Below are positions 57,726 through 64,000 of a stretch of 64,000 nucleotides of DNA, piece by piece (position 1 is the first letter of the stretch; every line of letters starts with the position of its first letter). The stretch lies in assembly GCA_902577765.1 (NCBI GenBank), contig CACHAK010000002.1, positions 62,001 to 126,000 of the forward strand, in the 5' to 3' direction. The translations under genes were made by a program, and so were the position numbers. Source of the DNA: an uncultured Pelagibacteraceae bacterium. GTDB taxonomy: Bacteria; Pseudomonadota; Alphaproteobacteria; Pelagibacterales; AG-422-B15. The notes below the pieces were generated by a model. It was given only the letters and a program-made list of their open reading frames with translations, was not told the DNA's origin and searched no databases.

Positions 57726-58667
57726 ATGAATATAAAAAAAAATAAAGAAATATTATTAATCTCACCAAGAGGCTTTTGTGCAGGGGTTACACGAGCAATA
57801 GATACAGTAGTCGAAGTTTTAGCAAAGTTTGGACCTCCCGTTTACGTTAAACATGAAATTGTTCATAACAAGCATGTAATTGATGATCTAAAAGCAAAAG
57901 GCGCAGTATTCATTGAGGATATTAACGATGCTCCTATTGATAAACCGCTGGTTTTTTCAGCACACGGTGTAGCAAAAAATATTTTAGATACGGCCAAACA
58001 AATGAATAAATATGTAGTTGATGCAACTTGTCCATTGGTTACAAAAGTTCATGTTCAAGCAATAAAATTTTATAATCTAGATTACAAAATAATTTTAATT
58101 GGTCATAAAAATCATCCAGAGGTTGAGGGAACGCTTGGGCAATTACCCGCGGGTGGAATTGAGTTAATAGAAAATTTAGAAGATATTCAAAATTTGAATT
58201 TTGAAAATAAAGATAAACTTGCATATGTAACTCAAACAACACTTTCTGTTGATGATACGAAGGAAATTATAGATGCCCTAAAGATAAAGTTCCCTCATAT
58301 AAAATCATCGCCTAAAGAGGATATTTGTTATGCAACAACAAATAGGCAGAATGCTATTAAAGAGTATGCTCATGAATGTGACTCTTTCATTGTTGTAGGA
58401 TCAAAAAATTCATCAAACTCAAATCGTTTAGTTGAAGTAGCAAAAAAATCTGGATGCGATCTTTCTGTGCTCATAGAAAATGCAAGTAATTTAAATATTG
58501 ATAATTATAAAAATCATCAAACTATCGGCCTTTCTTCAGGAGCCTCTGTACCAGATATACTTGTTCAAGATGTTATTTCTAAATTTAGGGAAGCATTTGA
58601 AATTAATGTTAAAGAAGTTGGTGCAGGTGAAGAAAATATAAGTTTTAAATTACCAAGAGGAATTTAA
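57726..58667 (+). CDS. ispH: 4-Hydroxy-3-methylbut-2-enyl diphosphate reductase
   Basis: The last enzyme of the MEP isoprenoid pathway. The 313 residues contain the three [4Fe-4S] ligands C18 (RGFCAGV), C102 (DATCPLVTKVH) and C201 (DICYATTNRQ), plus the catalytic region EVEGTLGQLP, SKNSSNSNRLVE and GLSSGASVPDILVQ. Length is standard. The 85 bp before it include an A+T-rich inverted repeat (57670-57690). Confidence 0.96.
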   Translation: MNIKKNKEILLISPRGFCAGVTRAIDTVVEVLAKFGPPVYVKHEIVHNKHVIDDLKAKGAVFIEDINDAPIDKPLVFSAHGVAKNILDTAKQMNKYVVDATCPLVTKVHVQAIKFYNLDYKIILIGHKNHPEVEGTLGQLPAGGIELIENLEDIQNLNFENKDKLAYVTQTTLSVDDTKEIIDALKIKFPHIKSSPKEDICYATTNRQNAIKEYAHECDSFIVVGSKNSSNSNRLVEVAKKSGCDLSVLIENASNLNIDNYKNHQTIGLSSGASVPDILVQDVISKFREAFEINVKEVGAGEENISFKLPRGI

Positions 58668-58668
58668 A

Positions 58669-59115
58669 TTGAATTTAAACAATCTTAGCTGGAAACATAG
58701 TAATCCACATATCTTGGAATTTAAAGTTGTCAGTGATGACATTGATATTCTTGGCCATGTTAACAATAAAGTATATTTAAACTGGTGTGAACGTGTCAGC
58801 TGGGATCACTCGGCAAAATTAGGTATAACCCCTGATACTTATAAAAAAAATCAATGTGCATGTGTTGTTATTAGAAGTGAAAATAATTTTTCTGGATCAC
58901 TTTTCATTGATGATGAAATTGCAATTTCAACATGGATTACAAAGACTGATAAAAAAGTTAGATTGAGCAGATTTTTTCAAATAATAAACATTGCAAAAAA
59001 TCATACTGTCTTTACCTCAAATGTTGACTATGCGTGTGTGAGTCTTATTAATTTTAAGCCTGTAAGAATGCCAGAAATTTTTAAAAATAGTTATGAAGTT
59101 ACTTGTGATGTTTAA
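58669..59115 (+). CDS. Acyl-CoA thioesterase, 4HBT/FadM type
   Basis: A 148-residue hot-dog fold protein. It contains VVSDDIDILGHVNNKVYLNWCERVSW, cited in part, where D-x-x-G-H-V-N-N is the 4-hydroxybenzoyl-CoA thioesterase signature, followed by FSGSLFIDDEIAISTWI. The start is TTG at 58669, two bases after the ispH stop. Members hydrolyse acyl-CoA esters; the chain length is unknown. It overlaps the following acetyltransferase gene. Confidence 0.87.
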   Translation: MNLNNLSWKHSNPHILEFKVVSDDIDILGHVNNKVYLNWCERVSWDHSAKLGITPDTYKKNQCACVVIRSENNFSGSLFIDDEIAISTWITKTDKKVRLSRFFQIINIAKNHTVFTSNVDYACVSLINFKPVRMPEIFKNSYEVTCDV

Positions 59116-59593
59116 ATTAAGAAATGCCACTATTGATGATTTAAAAGATATCATTTTGATTAATGAAGATGCTATACCTGCTGTGAACTCCGTATCACAT
59201 GAAGAGTTTTTAAATTTTTATGAAAAAAAAACTTATTTTAAGGTAGCTATCAATATTGATAATAACATTTGTGGGTTTTTACTTGTTTTACCATCTGGAC
59301 TTGATTATCAGAGTTTAAATTATAAGTGGTTTACTGAGAGATATAGTGAGTTCGCGTATATTGATAGAATTGCTATATCTAGTAAATTTAGAGGATTGGG
59401 TATAGGCAAAAGTCTGTATCTCGATCTCGAAAGATCACTAGATGAATATAATATGATTGCATGCGAATTTAATATAGAACCTCCAAACCCAATTTCTAAA
59501 AGTTTTCATGAAAGTTTAAACTATAAGAATGTTGGCTTTCAGTTTACTGAAAACAATACAAAAAAAGTTTCATTAATGGTCAAAAATATATAA
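59108..59593 (+). CDS. GNAT family N-acetyltransferase
   Basis: A 161-residue GNAT protein. The start is taken at ATG 59108 (MFKLRNATIDDLKDI), typical of the fold; ATG 59093 would add five residues inside the upstream gene. The acetyl-CoA loop is IDRIAISSKFRGLGIGKSLY, containing R-G-x-G-I-G. The acceptor substrate is unknown. It overlaps the thioesterase gene by eight bases and LhgO by one. Confidence 0.88.
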   Translation: MFKLRNATIDDLKDIILINEDAIPAVNSVSHEEFLNFYEKKTYFKVAINIDNNICGFLLVLPSGLDYQSLNYKWFTERYSEFAYIDRIAISSKFRGLGIGKSLYLDLERSLDEYNMIACEFNIEPPNPISKSFHESLNYKNVGFQFTENNTKKVSLMVKNI

Positions 59594-60702
59594 TGAGTTC
59601 AAATTTCGTAGATGTGCTAGTAATTGGAGGAGGAGTTATTGGATTAGCAATAGCTAAAAATTTTGCTGCTAAAGGTCTTGAAGTCATAGTATTGGAGAAA
59701 GAAAATACTTTTGGTTCTGTTACCAGTTCAAGAAACAGCGGAGTCATTCATGCAGGAGTTTACTATGATAAGGACTCAATGAAGGCTAAATTTTGTGCCA
59801 ATGGAAATCGTAGAATGTATGAATATTGTCAAAAATTTAATGTGCCTCACATTAATACAGGAAAGTTCATTGTCGCAACATCTTCCAATGAAATTCCTAA
59901 ACTCGAGGAAATTTTTTCCAAAGCAGAATATAATGGCGTTGAAGGAATAGAAAGAGTAACAGGAAATTATGTTGCCAGCAAAGAGCCTTTAGTTGAATGT
60001 ATTGAGGCATTATTCGTGCCATCATCAGGCATTGTTGATCAAAACTCTCTCATGAGGTCTTATCTTGGTGAATTGGAGGAAAGCTCCGGCAATATTGTTT
60101 TTAATTCACAATTCTTACGTTCTGAAATTCATGGTGAGAAATATTGTTCTACTGTGCTGAGTGATGGAGAAGAAATAATTATAGAATCGTCAGTTATAAT
60201 AAATGCTGCTGGTCTAAATGCTGAAAATATTGCAAATAATATTCTACCCTTAGATAAAAAATACATTCCCAAAACATATTTCGCCAAAGGTAATTATTTC
60301 GAAACGGGAAAAGACCTGAAGATTCGTCATCTAATTTATCCGATACCAAATGAAGCAAGTCTTGGTCTGCATTTGGGATTAGATTTAGGAATGCAAGTTA
60401 GATTTGGACCTGATGTTGAATGGGTAGATGAAATTGATTATGAAGTAAAAAAAGAAAGACAGGTTTTGTTTCATAATGATGTCATAAAATATATTCCCTC
60501 AATTAAAATTGAAGATCTTAAAGTTGGATATTCAGGCGTAAGACCAAAACTTAAGAATAGAGGTGAGGGTAAAAGTGACTTTTCAATTCAAGGAGAAAAG
60601 ACACATGGTATTAAGAATCTTGTTAACTTATTTGGAATGGAATCACCTGGGTTAACTTCGTCACTTGTTATTGGAGAACACGTTACCAATATGGTAAATT
60701 AA
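59593..60702 (+). CDS. lhgO: L-2-hydroxyglutarate oxidase/dehydrogenase
   Basis: An FAD enzyme oxidising L-2-hydroxyglutarate to 2-oxoglutarate. The 369 residues have the FAD loop GGGVIGLAIAKNFAAKG (from residue 12), the subfamily block SRNSGVIHAGVYYDKDSMKA, VINAAGL, and the end NLFGMESPGLTSSL. It recovers the by-product of promiscuous 2-oxoglutarate reduction. Other DAO-family substrates are possible. Its stop shares TTAA (60699-60702) with the rpoH stop. Confidence 0.88.
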   Translation: MSSNFVDVLVIGGGVIGLAIAKNFAAKGLEVIVLEKENTFGSVTSSRNSGVIHAGVYYDKDSMKAKFCANGNRRMYEYCQKFNVPHINTGKFIVATSSNEIPKLEEIFSKAEYNGVEGIERVTGNYVASKEPLVECIEALFVPSSGIVDQNSLMRSYLGELEESSGNIVFNSQFLRSEIHGEKYCSTVLSDGEEIIIESSVIINAAGLNAENIANNILPLDKKYIPKTYFAKGNYFETGKDLKIRHLIYPIPNEASLGLHLGLDLGMQVRFGPDVEWVDEIDYEVKKERQVLFHNDVIKYIPSIKIEDLKVGYSGVRPKLKNRGEGKSDFSIQGEKTHGIKNLVNLFGMESPGLTSSLVIGEHVTNMVN

Positions 60703-61562
60703 AAGAGGAACTCTTTCTTTTGTGAATTTGATATATACGATTTCATCTTCATCATAGCACCTTTTTCTATCTGTCTTACACGTTCTTTGGAAATTTTTAA
60801 TTCCTTGCCTAGTATATCTAGCGTTTTAACTTCCTCTGAAAGGTGTCTATCCTTAATTATTTTCACTTCTCTTTCATCAAGTATCTCTAAAGTTTGTTTT
60901 ATTAAGTCTTTTTTAAAATTTACTTGATCCTTTTCAAATACCTTATCATCAGGTCTTGCATCTTCGTCTTCAATGAGTTCCATAAACTCACTTTCACTTT
61001 CGTCATTAATTTTATGGTTGAGAGAACTATCATTTTGACTAATTCTGCTGTCCATTTTTATAACATCAGAAGTTGAAATATTTAAATCATTAGCAATGCC
61101 TTGTGCAGTCCGAAAATCAATTGATCCATGCTCCGTTTGATGAATTTTCTGTTTTAATTTTCTGAGACTAAAAAATAGACTTTTTTGTTTTGAGGTAGTT
61201 GCGATTCTTACTAATGACCAATTTTTAAGAACAAAATCCTGAATTGATGCTCTTATCCACCATCCAGCATAAGTTGAGAATCTAACTTCCTTATCCAATT
61301 CAAATCTTTCTGCAGCTTTCATTAATCCTATGTTGCCCTCTTGAATTAGATCACTTAAATTAAGACCATAGTTCTTATACTTTACAGCGAAAGCAATAAC
61401 CAATCTGATGTGAGATTGTGTTAGTTCGTGCAATGCTTTTTCATCTTTGTTTTTGATCCATTTTTTTGCTAAAACCTTTTCATGATTTTCTTCAAGTAAA
61501 GGTATAGACATGGCTTTTTTAACAAAAGATTTCATTTCATTTGTATCATCAAAACTTGACAT
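60699..61562 (-). CDS. rpoH: RNA polymerase sigma-32 (heat-shock sigma factor)
   Basis: An alternative sigma factor for heat-shock genes. I start at ATG 61562 (287 residues); the frame also extends to a TTG at 61583 with no better ribosome-binding site. Region 2 shows SHIRLVIAFAVKYKNYGLNLSDLIQEGNIG in part and FSTYAGWWIRASIQDFVLKNWS, then QKSLFFSLRKLK, the RpoH box. Region 4 has LGKELKISKERVRQIEKGAM. Residues in 2.4 and the RpoH box distinguish it from housekeeping RpoD. Confidence 0.93.
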   Translation of the reverse strand: MSSFDDTNEMKSFVKKAMSIPLLEENHEKVLAKKWIKNKDEKALHELTQSHIRLVIAFAVKYKNYGLNLSDLIQEGNIGLMKAAERFELDKEVRFSTYAGWWIRASIQDFVLKNWSLVRIATTSKQKSLFFSLRKLKQKIHQTEHGSIDFRTAQGIANDLNISTSDVIKMDSRISQNDSSLNHKINDESESEFMELIEDEDARPDDKVFEKDQVNFKKDLIKQTLEILDEREVKIIKDRHLSEEVKTLDILGKELKISKERVRQIEKGAMMKMKSYISNSQKKEFLF

Positions 61563-61649
61563 GGATGCAAAATACAAATTCAATAAGAAAAAACAATTTG
61601 AATCTTCAATTTTGAGGTTATAAAAACTGCCAATGTGGCTTAATTTAAT

Positions 61650-61988
61650 ATGAAAGACATTGTAAAATATGAAGATTTTGAAAAAATTGAGATCTTAGTA
61701 GGTACTATTTTAGAAGTAAAACTAAACGAAAAGGCTAGAAAACCAGCTTATGTGCTAAAAATAGATTTTGGTGAAAAAGTTGGTATTAAACAAAGTTCAG
61801 CTCAAATAACAAACTATTCAATTGAAGAGCTTCTTCAAAAACAAATTATTGCAGTATGTAATTTTGGAAAAAAAAATATCGCAGGAATTGAATCAGAAGT
61901 ATTAATTCTTGGAGCAATAAATAAAAATAAAGAGGTGATCTTGCTTCATCCAAAACAAAAAGTAGATAATGGATCGAACGTTTGCTGA
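61650..61988 (+). CDS. csaA: CsaA-like tRNA-binding domain protein
   Basis: A 112-residue stand-alone OB-fold of the EMAP II/tRNA-binding type: FEKIEILVGTILEVKLNEKA, KIDFGEKVGIKQSSAQITNY and VCNFGKKNIAGIESEVLILGA. CsaA has been described as a protein-export chaperone and binds peptides; the fold is also that of tRNA-binding appendages of aminoacyl-tRNA synthetases. It is divergent from rpoH and ends seven bases from the 3' end of tRNA-Arg. Confidence 0.9.
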   Translation: MKDIVKYEDFEKIEILVGTILEVKLNEKARKPAYVLKIDFGEKVGIKQSSAQITNYSIEELLQKQIIAVCNFGKKNIAGIESEVLILGAINKNKEVILLHPKQKVDNGSNVC

Positions 61989-61995
61989 TATATAT

Positions 61996-62072
61996 TGGTG
62001 CGCTCGAGATGATTCGAACATCCGACCCCAGGATTAGGAATCCTGTGCTCTATCCTGCTGAGCTACGAGCGC
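61996..62072 (-). tRNA. tRNA-Arg(CCT)
   Basis: A 77-base tRNA on the minus strand with encoded CCA. The acceptor GCGCTCG pairs with CGAGCGC. The D arm is AGCTCAGCAGGATAGAGC, the anticodon stem CAGGA/TCCTG with loop TTCCTAA gives anticodon CCT, and the T arm contains GTTCGAATC. It reads AGG arginine codons, a minor codon in many bacteria. Upstream lies an extremely A+T-rich block. Confidence 0.97.
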
Positions 62073-62357
62073 ATAATTAAAGATTTTTTAAAAAAAAAAT
62101 AATTTTTATTTTATTTTTAATAAAATTAATAAAAAAAAATAAATTTTTGCGACTATAAAAAAATCTAATAACTATAAGTATTTAAATACATTTACTAACA
62201 ATTTAAAATACATTGAAAAAAAAATTTTAAATTAACAAATTTCAAAAAACAGCGAAAAATTGACAGTTTTTCATAAAAGTTTAATCATTGTACTAGAACG
62301 AATCAATTTTGATTCATCTACTAACCTCTAACTAAACCCAAACGGGGGGAGATAATT
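62073..62357 (+). other. Extreme A+T intergenic block
   Basis: This 285-base spacer separates tRNA-Arg from the lysine-rich gene. Its first 75 bases or so are almost only A and T, with A- and T-tracts up to ten long. It probably serves as promoter DNA for both divergent genes and as curved or easily melted DNA. I see no open frame or structured RNA in it. Confidence 0.6.
62260..62287 (+). promoter_or_regulatory. Putative promoter of the lysine-rich histone-like gene
   Basis: TTGACA at 62260-62265 is a perfect -35; 16 bases later TAATCA (62282-62287) is a partial -10. Transcription would begin near 62295, leaving a leader of about 63 bases, with GGGGGGAG as a strong ribosome-binding site eight bases before the ATG. 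The -35 is convincing, the -10 less so. Confidence 0.45.
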
Positions 62358-62615
62358 ATGGAGGAACTTAAAGTGATCTTTGCGAAAGCAAGGAAAAAAG
62401 CTAAGAAAAAAGCAGCGCCTAAGAAAAAACGTAAAGCTGCTAAAAGGAAGCCAGCTAAGAAAAAAGCAGCTCCTAAAAAGAAAAAGCGTAAAGCAGCTAA
62501 AAGGAAGCCAGCTAAGAAAAAAGCAGCTCCTAAAAAGAAAAAAAGGAAAGCCGCTAAGAAAAAAGCCGCTCCTAAAAAGAAAAAGAAAGCTGCTAGAAGA
62601 AAAAAAAGAAGATAA
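62358..62615 (+). CDS. Lysine/alanine-rich histone H1-like repeat protein
   Basis: An 85-residue protein, 41 lysines and 10 arginines, with Ala and Pro making up most of the rest. After a short start (MEELKVIFA) it is built of four imperfect units of the type AKKKAAPKKKKRKAAKRKP. This resembles the C-terminal tail of eukaryotic histone H1 and bacterial H1-like proteins (chlamydial Hc, AlgP). It should be disordered and bind nucleic acid. A strong GGGGGGAG ribosome-binding site, an own promoter and two stacked terminators suggest high expression. It converges on carD. Confidence 0.85.
   Translation: MEELKVIFAKARKKAKKKAAPKKKRKAAKRKPAKKKAAPKKKKRKAAKRKPAKKKAAPKKKKRKAAKKKAAPKKKKKAARRKKRR
62400..62612 (+). 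repeat. In-frame tandem repeat in the histone-like gene
   Basis: Four units, each opening with GCTAAGAAAAAAGC, start at 62400, 62454, 62511 and 62553, so the periods are 54, 57 and 42 bases. Spacings are multiples of three, so unit loss or gain keeps the frame. The same repetition explains a second long frame in the +2 register, which is not a gene. Confidence 0.85.
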
Positions 62616-62617
62616 TT

Positions 62618-62645
62618 AGCATTGATTAATCAATGCTTTTTTTTT
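62618..62645 (+). terminator. Intrinsic terminator of the histone-like gene
   Basis: AGCATTGATT (62618-62627) is followed at once by its reverse complement AATCAATGCT (62628-62637), a perfect 20-base palindrome, and then a run of nine T (62637-62645). It lies three bases after the stop codon. Confidence 0.85.
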
Positions 62646-62646
62646 G

Positions 62647-62679
62647 CGCCCTTAGTTCAACAAACTAGGGGCGTTTTTT
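62647..62679 (+). terminator. Second, stacked terminator overlapping the carD 3' end
   Basis: CGCCCTTAGTT (62647-62657) pairs with AACTAGGGGCG (62663-62673) in an 11-bp stem with one G-T pair and a 5-base loop, followed by six T (62674-62679). The T-run serves only rightward transcription. The hairpin includes the last codons and stop of the opposing carD gene. Confidence 0.8.
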
Positions 62680-63464
62680 AATTTATCTCTACCAAGAATC
62701 TTATCGACTTTCTTTATTGCATTTTCCTCAGTGATTTTAAGTCCAGCAATCACTTCTCTTAAAAATCGATCATAAGATAATTCAAAAAGCTGACGCTCAC
62801 TATAAGACTGCTCTATTTGATTATTGGCTCTATTGAGATCTCGAACGACCTCAGCAATCTGTTCAATATCACCTGAGTTAATTTTAAGGTCATATTCCTG
62901 AGCTCTTCTACTCCACATTGTTCTTTTGATTTTTGGTTTTTGAGAAAGGATTTTTAATACAGTTTGAATTTTTGATGGTTTTGAAACTTTTCTTAAATTA
63001 AGAGACTTAGCCTTTTCAACTGGAACTCTTAAAATTAACTTATCTCGTACAAACTCTATCACATACATTTCTAGTTTTTGTCCAACGACCTCTCTTTTTT
63101 CAATATCTATAACTTGGCCTACGCCGTGTGTTGGATAAACAACGTGATCCTTTGTATTAAAAATTTTTTTAACTTTTTTTTCTTTAATGGTCTTTATTTC
63201 TAAAAACTTTTTAACTTTTTTCGCTTGATAGTGGGCAGGATTTATAATTCGATTATTAACTTTTTTGTCTGATTGTTGAGGAAGTTTAGGCTCGACAAAT
63301 TTCTTTACTTCTTTTGTTTTTTTTACAACTTTTTTTACTTGTTTCTTTTTTGGATTCTTCTTTGCTGAGGTTTTCTTTTTTACAACTTTAGTTTTTTTCT
63401 TAACAGTTTTCTTTTTCAGAATTTTCTTTTTAGCGACTTTACTGACTTTTTTCTTTTTTTTCAT
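62652..63464 (-). CDS. carD: CarD-family RNA polymerase-binding regulator with lysine-rich N-terminal tail
   Basis: A 270-residue protein. About 103-160 is the CarD/TRCF RNA-polymerase interaction domain (FNTKDHVVYPTHGVGQVIDI). The helical DNA-binding part follows (about 165-262), with the conserved tryptophan W184 in TMWSRRAQEYDLKINSGD. CarD stabilises open promoter complexes at rRNA and other promoters. Unusually, residues 1-100 are a disordered tail with 32 lysines in the first 60; alphaproteobacterial CarD is commonly about 170 residues. It lies eight bases downstream of fdxA. Confidence 0.92.
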   Translation of the reverse strand: MKKKKKVSKVAKKKILKKKTVKKKTKVVKKKTSAKKNPKKKQVKKVVKKTKEVKKFVEPKLPQQSDKKVNNRIINPAHYQAKKVKKFLEIKTIKEKKVKKIFNTKDHVVYPTHGVGQVIDIEKREVVGQKLEMYVIEFVRDKLILRVPVEKAKSLNLRKVSKPSKIQTVLKILSQKPKIKRTMWSRRAQEYDLKINSGDIEQIAEVVRDLNRANNQIEQSYSERQLFELSYDRFLREVIAGLKITEENAIKKVDKILGRDKLKNAPSLLN

Positions 63465-63472
63465 AGAATTAA

Positions 63473-63805
63473 CTAACCTCCAGATTTTTTGGAAAAATAT
63501 TTATCATATTTATTTTCTTCACTCTCATATATTTTTGCATCAGTTGGAGAGTCTTTCTTCATGGTAATGTTTGGCCATATTTCTGAAAACTTTTGATTCA
63601 CTTCTAACCATTTTTCATCTTTATCATCTGTATCAGAGATGATTGCATCAACAGGACACTCTGGTTCACACACACCACAATCTATGCATTCATCAGGATT
63701 AATTACTAACATATTTTCACCTTCATAGAAACAATCAACAGGACATACCTCTACGCAATCAGTATATTTGCATTTTATGCATTTTTCATTAACTAGGTAG
63801 GTCAT
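63473..63805 (-). CDS. fdxA: Seven-iron ferredoxin FdxA
   Basis: A 110-residue small electron carrier. [29 protein letters not shown], quoted in part, and [17 protein letters not shown] give the cysteines of one [3Fe-4S] and one [4Fe-4S] cluster (C9, C17, C21, C40, C43, C46, C50 pattern). The C-terminal stretch [21 protein letters not shown] is typical of the proteobacterial FdxA family. Adjacency of fdxA and carD is common in Alphaproteobacteria. Confidence 0.94.
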   Translation of the reverse strand: MTYLVNEKCIKCKYTDCVEVCPVDCFYEGENMLVINPDECIDCGVCEPECPVDAIISDTDDKDEKWLEVNQKFSEIWPNITMKKDSPTDAKIYESEENKYDKYFSKKSGG

Positions 63806-63811
63806 TTTAAA

Positions 63812-64000
63812 TTATTGTGAGAGTTTTTTCTTTATTTCACCAACTTTAAAGTCATCGATATATAGAAGACCAGATATTTTACGTACTAAAGCATTTTCAT
63901 AATCATCAATTCTACCGTCTGCAATTACAATCTTCCATATCATTTCAATTATCATTATTTTTTCATCGTCAGTTAGTAAGCTATTAATTTTTGATGTAAA
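63812..64000 (-). CDS. TerB-like protein, C-terminal fragment
   Basis: An open frame enters from the right window edge and ends at a TAA at 63814-63812; 62 residues are visible. They contain LLTDDEKIMIIEMIWKIVIA, DGRIDDYENALVRKISGLLY and IDDFKVGEIKKKLSQ, the C-terminal part of a TerB/DjlA-type helical domain (the A-D-G-x-I-D-x-x-E pattern is typical). The function of these stand-alone proteins is unknown. Its stop is six bases upstream of the fdxA start. Confidence 0.75.
   Translation of the reverse strand, partial: FTSKINSLLTDDEKIMIIEMIWKIVIADGRIDDYENALVRKISGLLYIDDFKVGEIKKKLSQ

Noticed and set aside
62380-62619. A 79-codon open frame in another register over the lysine-rich gene
   Set aside because: It arises from the same tandem repeats read out of phase. 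The 62358 frame has the strong GGGGGGAG site and gives a recognisable H1-like composition.

Overview
The window is a gene-dense, visibly A+T-rich chromosome segment of an alphaproteobacterium, most likely a free-living marine lineage with a streamlined genome. The assignment rests on gene order rather than on a marker gene: mdh-sucCDAB-lpd, an F1-only atpHAGDC operon next to priA, metW-metX beside hisC-tyrA-DUF2125, argH-lipoprotein-lysA, an etfBA block with a twin-transmembrane gene and a PduO adenosyltransferase, and fdxA-carD. It also has a SAM-II riboswitch and most of an ethylmalonyl-CoA pathway. That pathway argues against typical Pelagibacter (SAR11). An AT-rich HIMB59-, AEGEAN-169- or SAR116-like lineage fits better, but this is inference. 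I see no phage, IS element or CRISPR array.

Layout. 1-9.05 kb: the end of mmsA, then a TCA-cycle operon (mdh, sucCD, sucAB, lpd). 9.0-10.9 kb: a leftward accessory trio (NTF2-like, fatty-acid hydroxylase, polytopic membrane protein). 10.95-14.6 kb: xerC, transaldolase and priA. 14.7-19.5 kb: F1-ATPase. 19.5-26.5 kb: a leftward housekeeping run (rppH, ctpA, rlmH, rsfS, nadD, proA, proB, obgE, rpmA, rplU). 26.7-32.6 kb: DUF1015-serC-serA-gpmA, then phaA-phbB. 32.6-35.3 kb: gloB and metW-metX behind a SAM-II riboswitch and terminator. 35.3-43.1 kb: hisC-tyrA, DUF2125, plsC, DUF218, a zinc-ribbon protein, lysA, a small LptM-like lipoprotein, argH and a thioredoxin-like protein. 43.1-50.6 kb: etfA, etfB, pduO, twin-TM, mcd and ccr leftward, with ecm diverging. 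50.6-53.5 kb: esterase, HNH, coq7, dsbB, DedA-like. 53.5-60.7 kb: tRNA-Leu(CAA), pabB, pabC, a FATP-like acyl-CoA synthetase, ispH, a thioesterase, GNAT, L-2-hydroxyglutarate oxidase. 60.7-64 kb: rpoH, a CsaA-like protein, tRNA-Arg(CCT), a lysine-rich histone H1-like gene, carD with a lysine-rich tail, fdxA and a TerB-like fragment.

How the genes work together. PhaA and PhbB make 3-hydroxybutyryl-CoA. Ccr, Ecm and Mcd carry out the characteristic reductive-carboxylation, rearrangement and oxidation steps of the ethylmalonyl-CoA pathway. ETF takes electrons from Mcd, and the adenosyltransferase supplies the B12 coenzyme for Ecm. The products can enter the adjacent TCA enzymes, so the cell probably assimilates C2 units this way.

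Points most worth a second look: (i) DUF1015, whose DGHHRY motif and position before serC-serA suggest a serine-related, possibly kinase, role; (ii) lysine-rich tails on CarD and L21 together with a free histone H1-like repeat protein whose gene ends head-on against carD; (iii) the hydroxylase trio; (iv) the riboswitch-terminator unit at metX; (v) a 40-codon lipoprotein gene that is easily missed; (vi) four convergent gene pairs that end on one shared TTAA.
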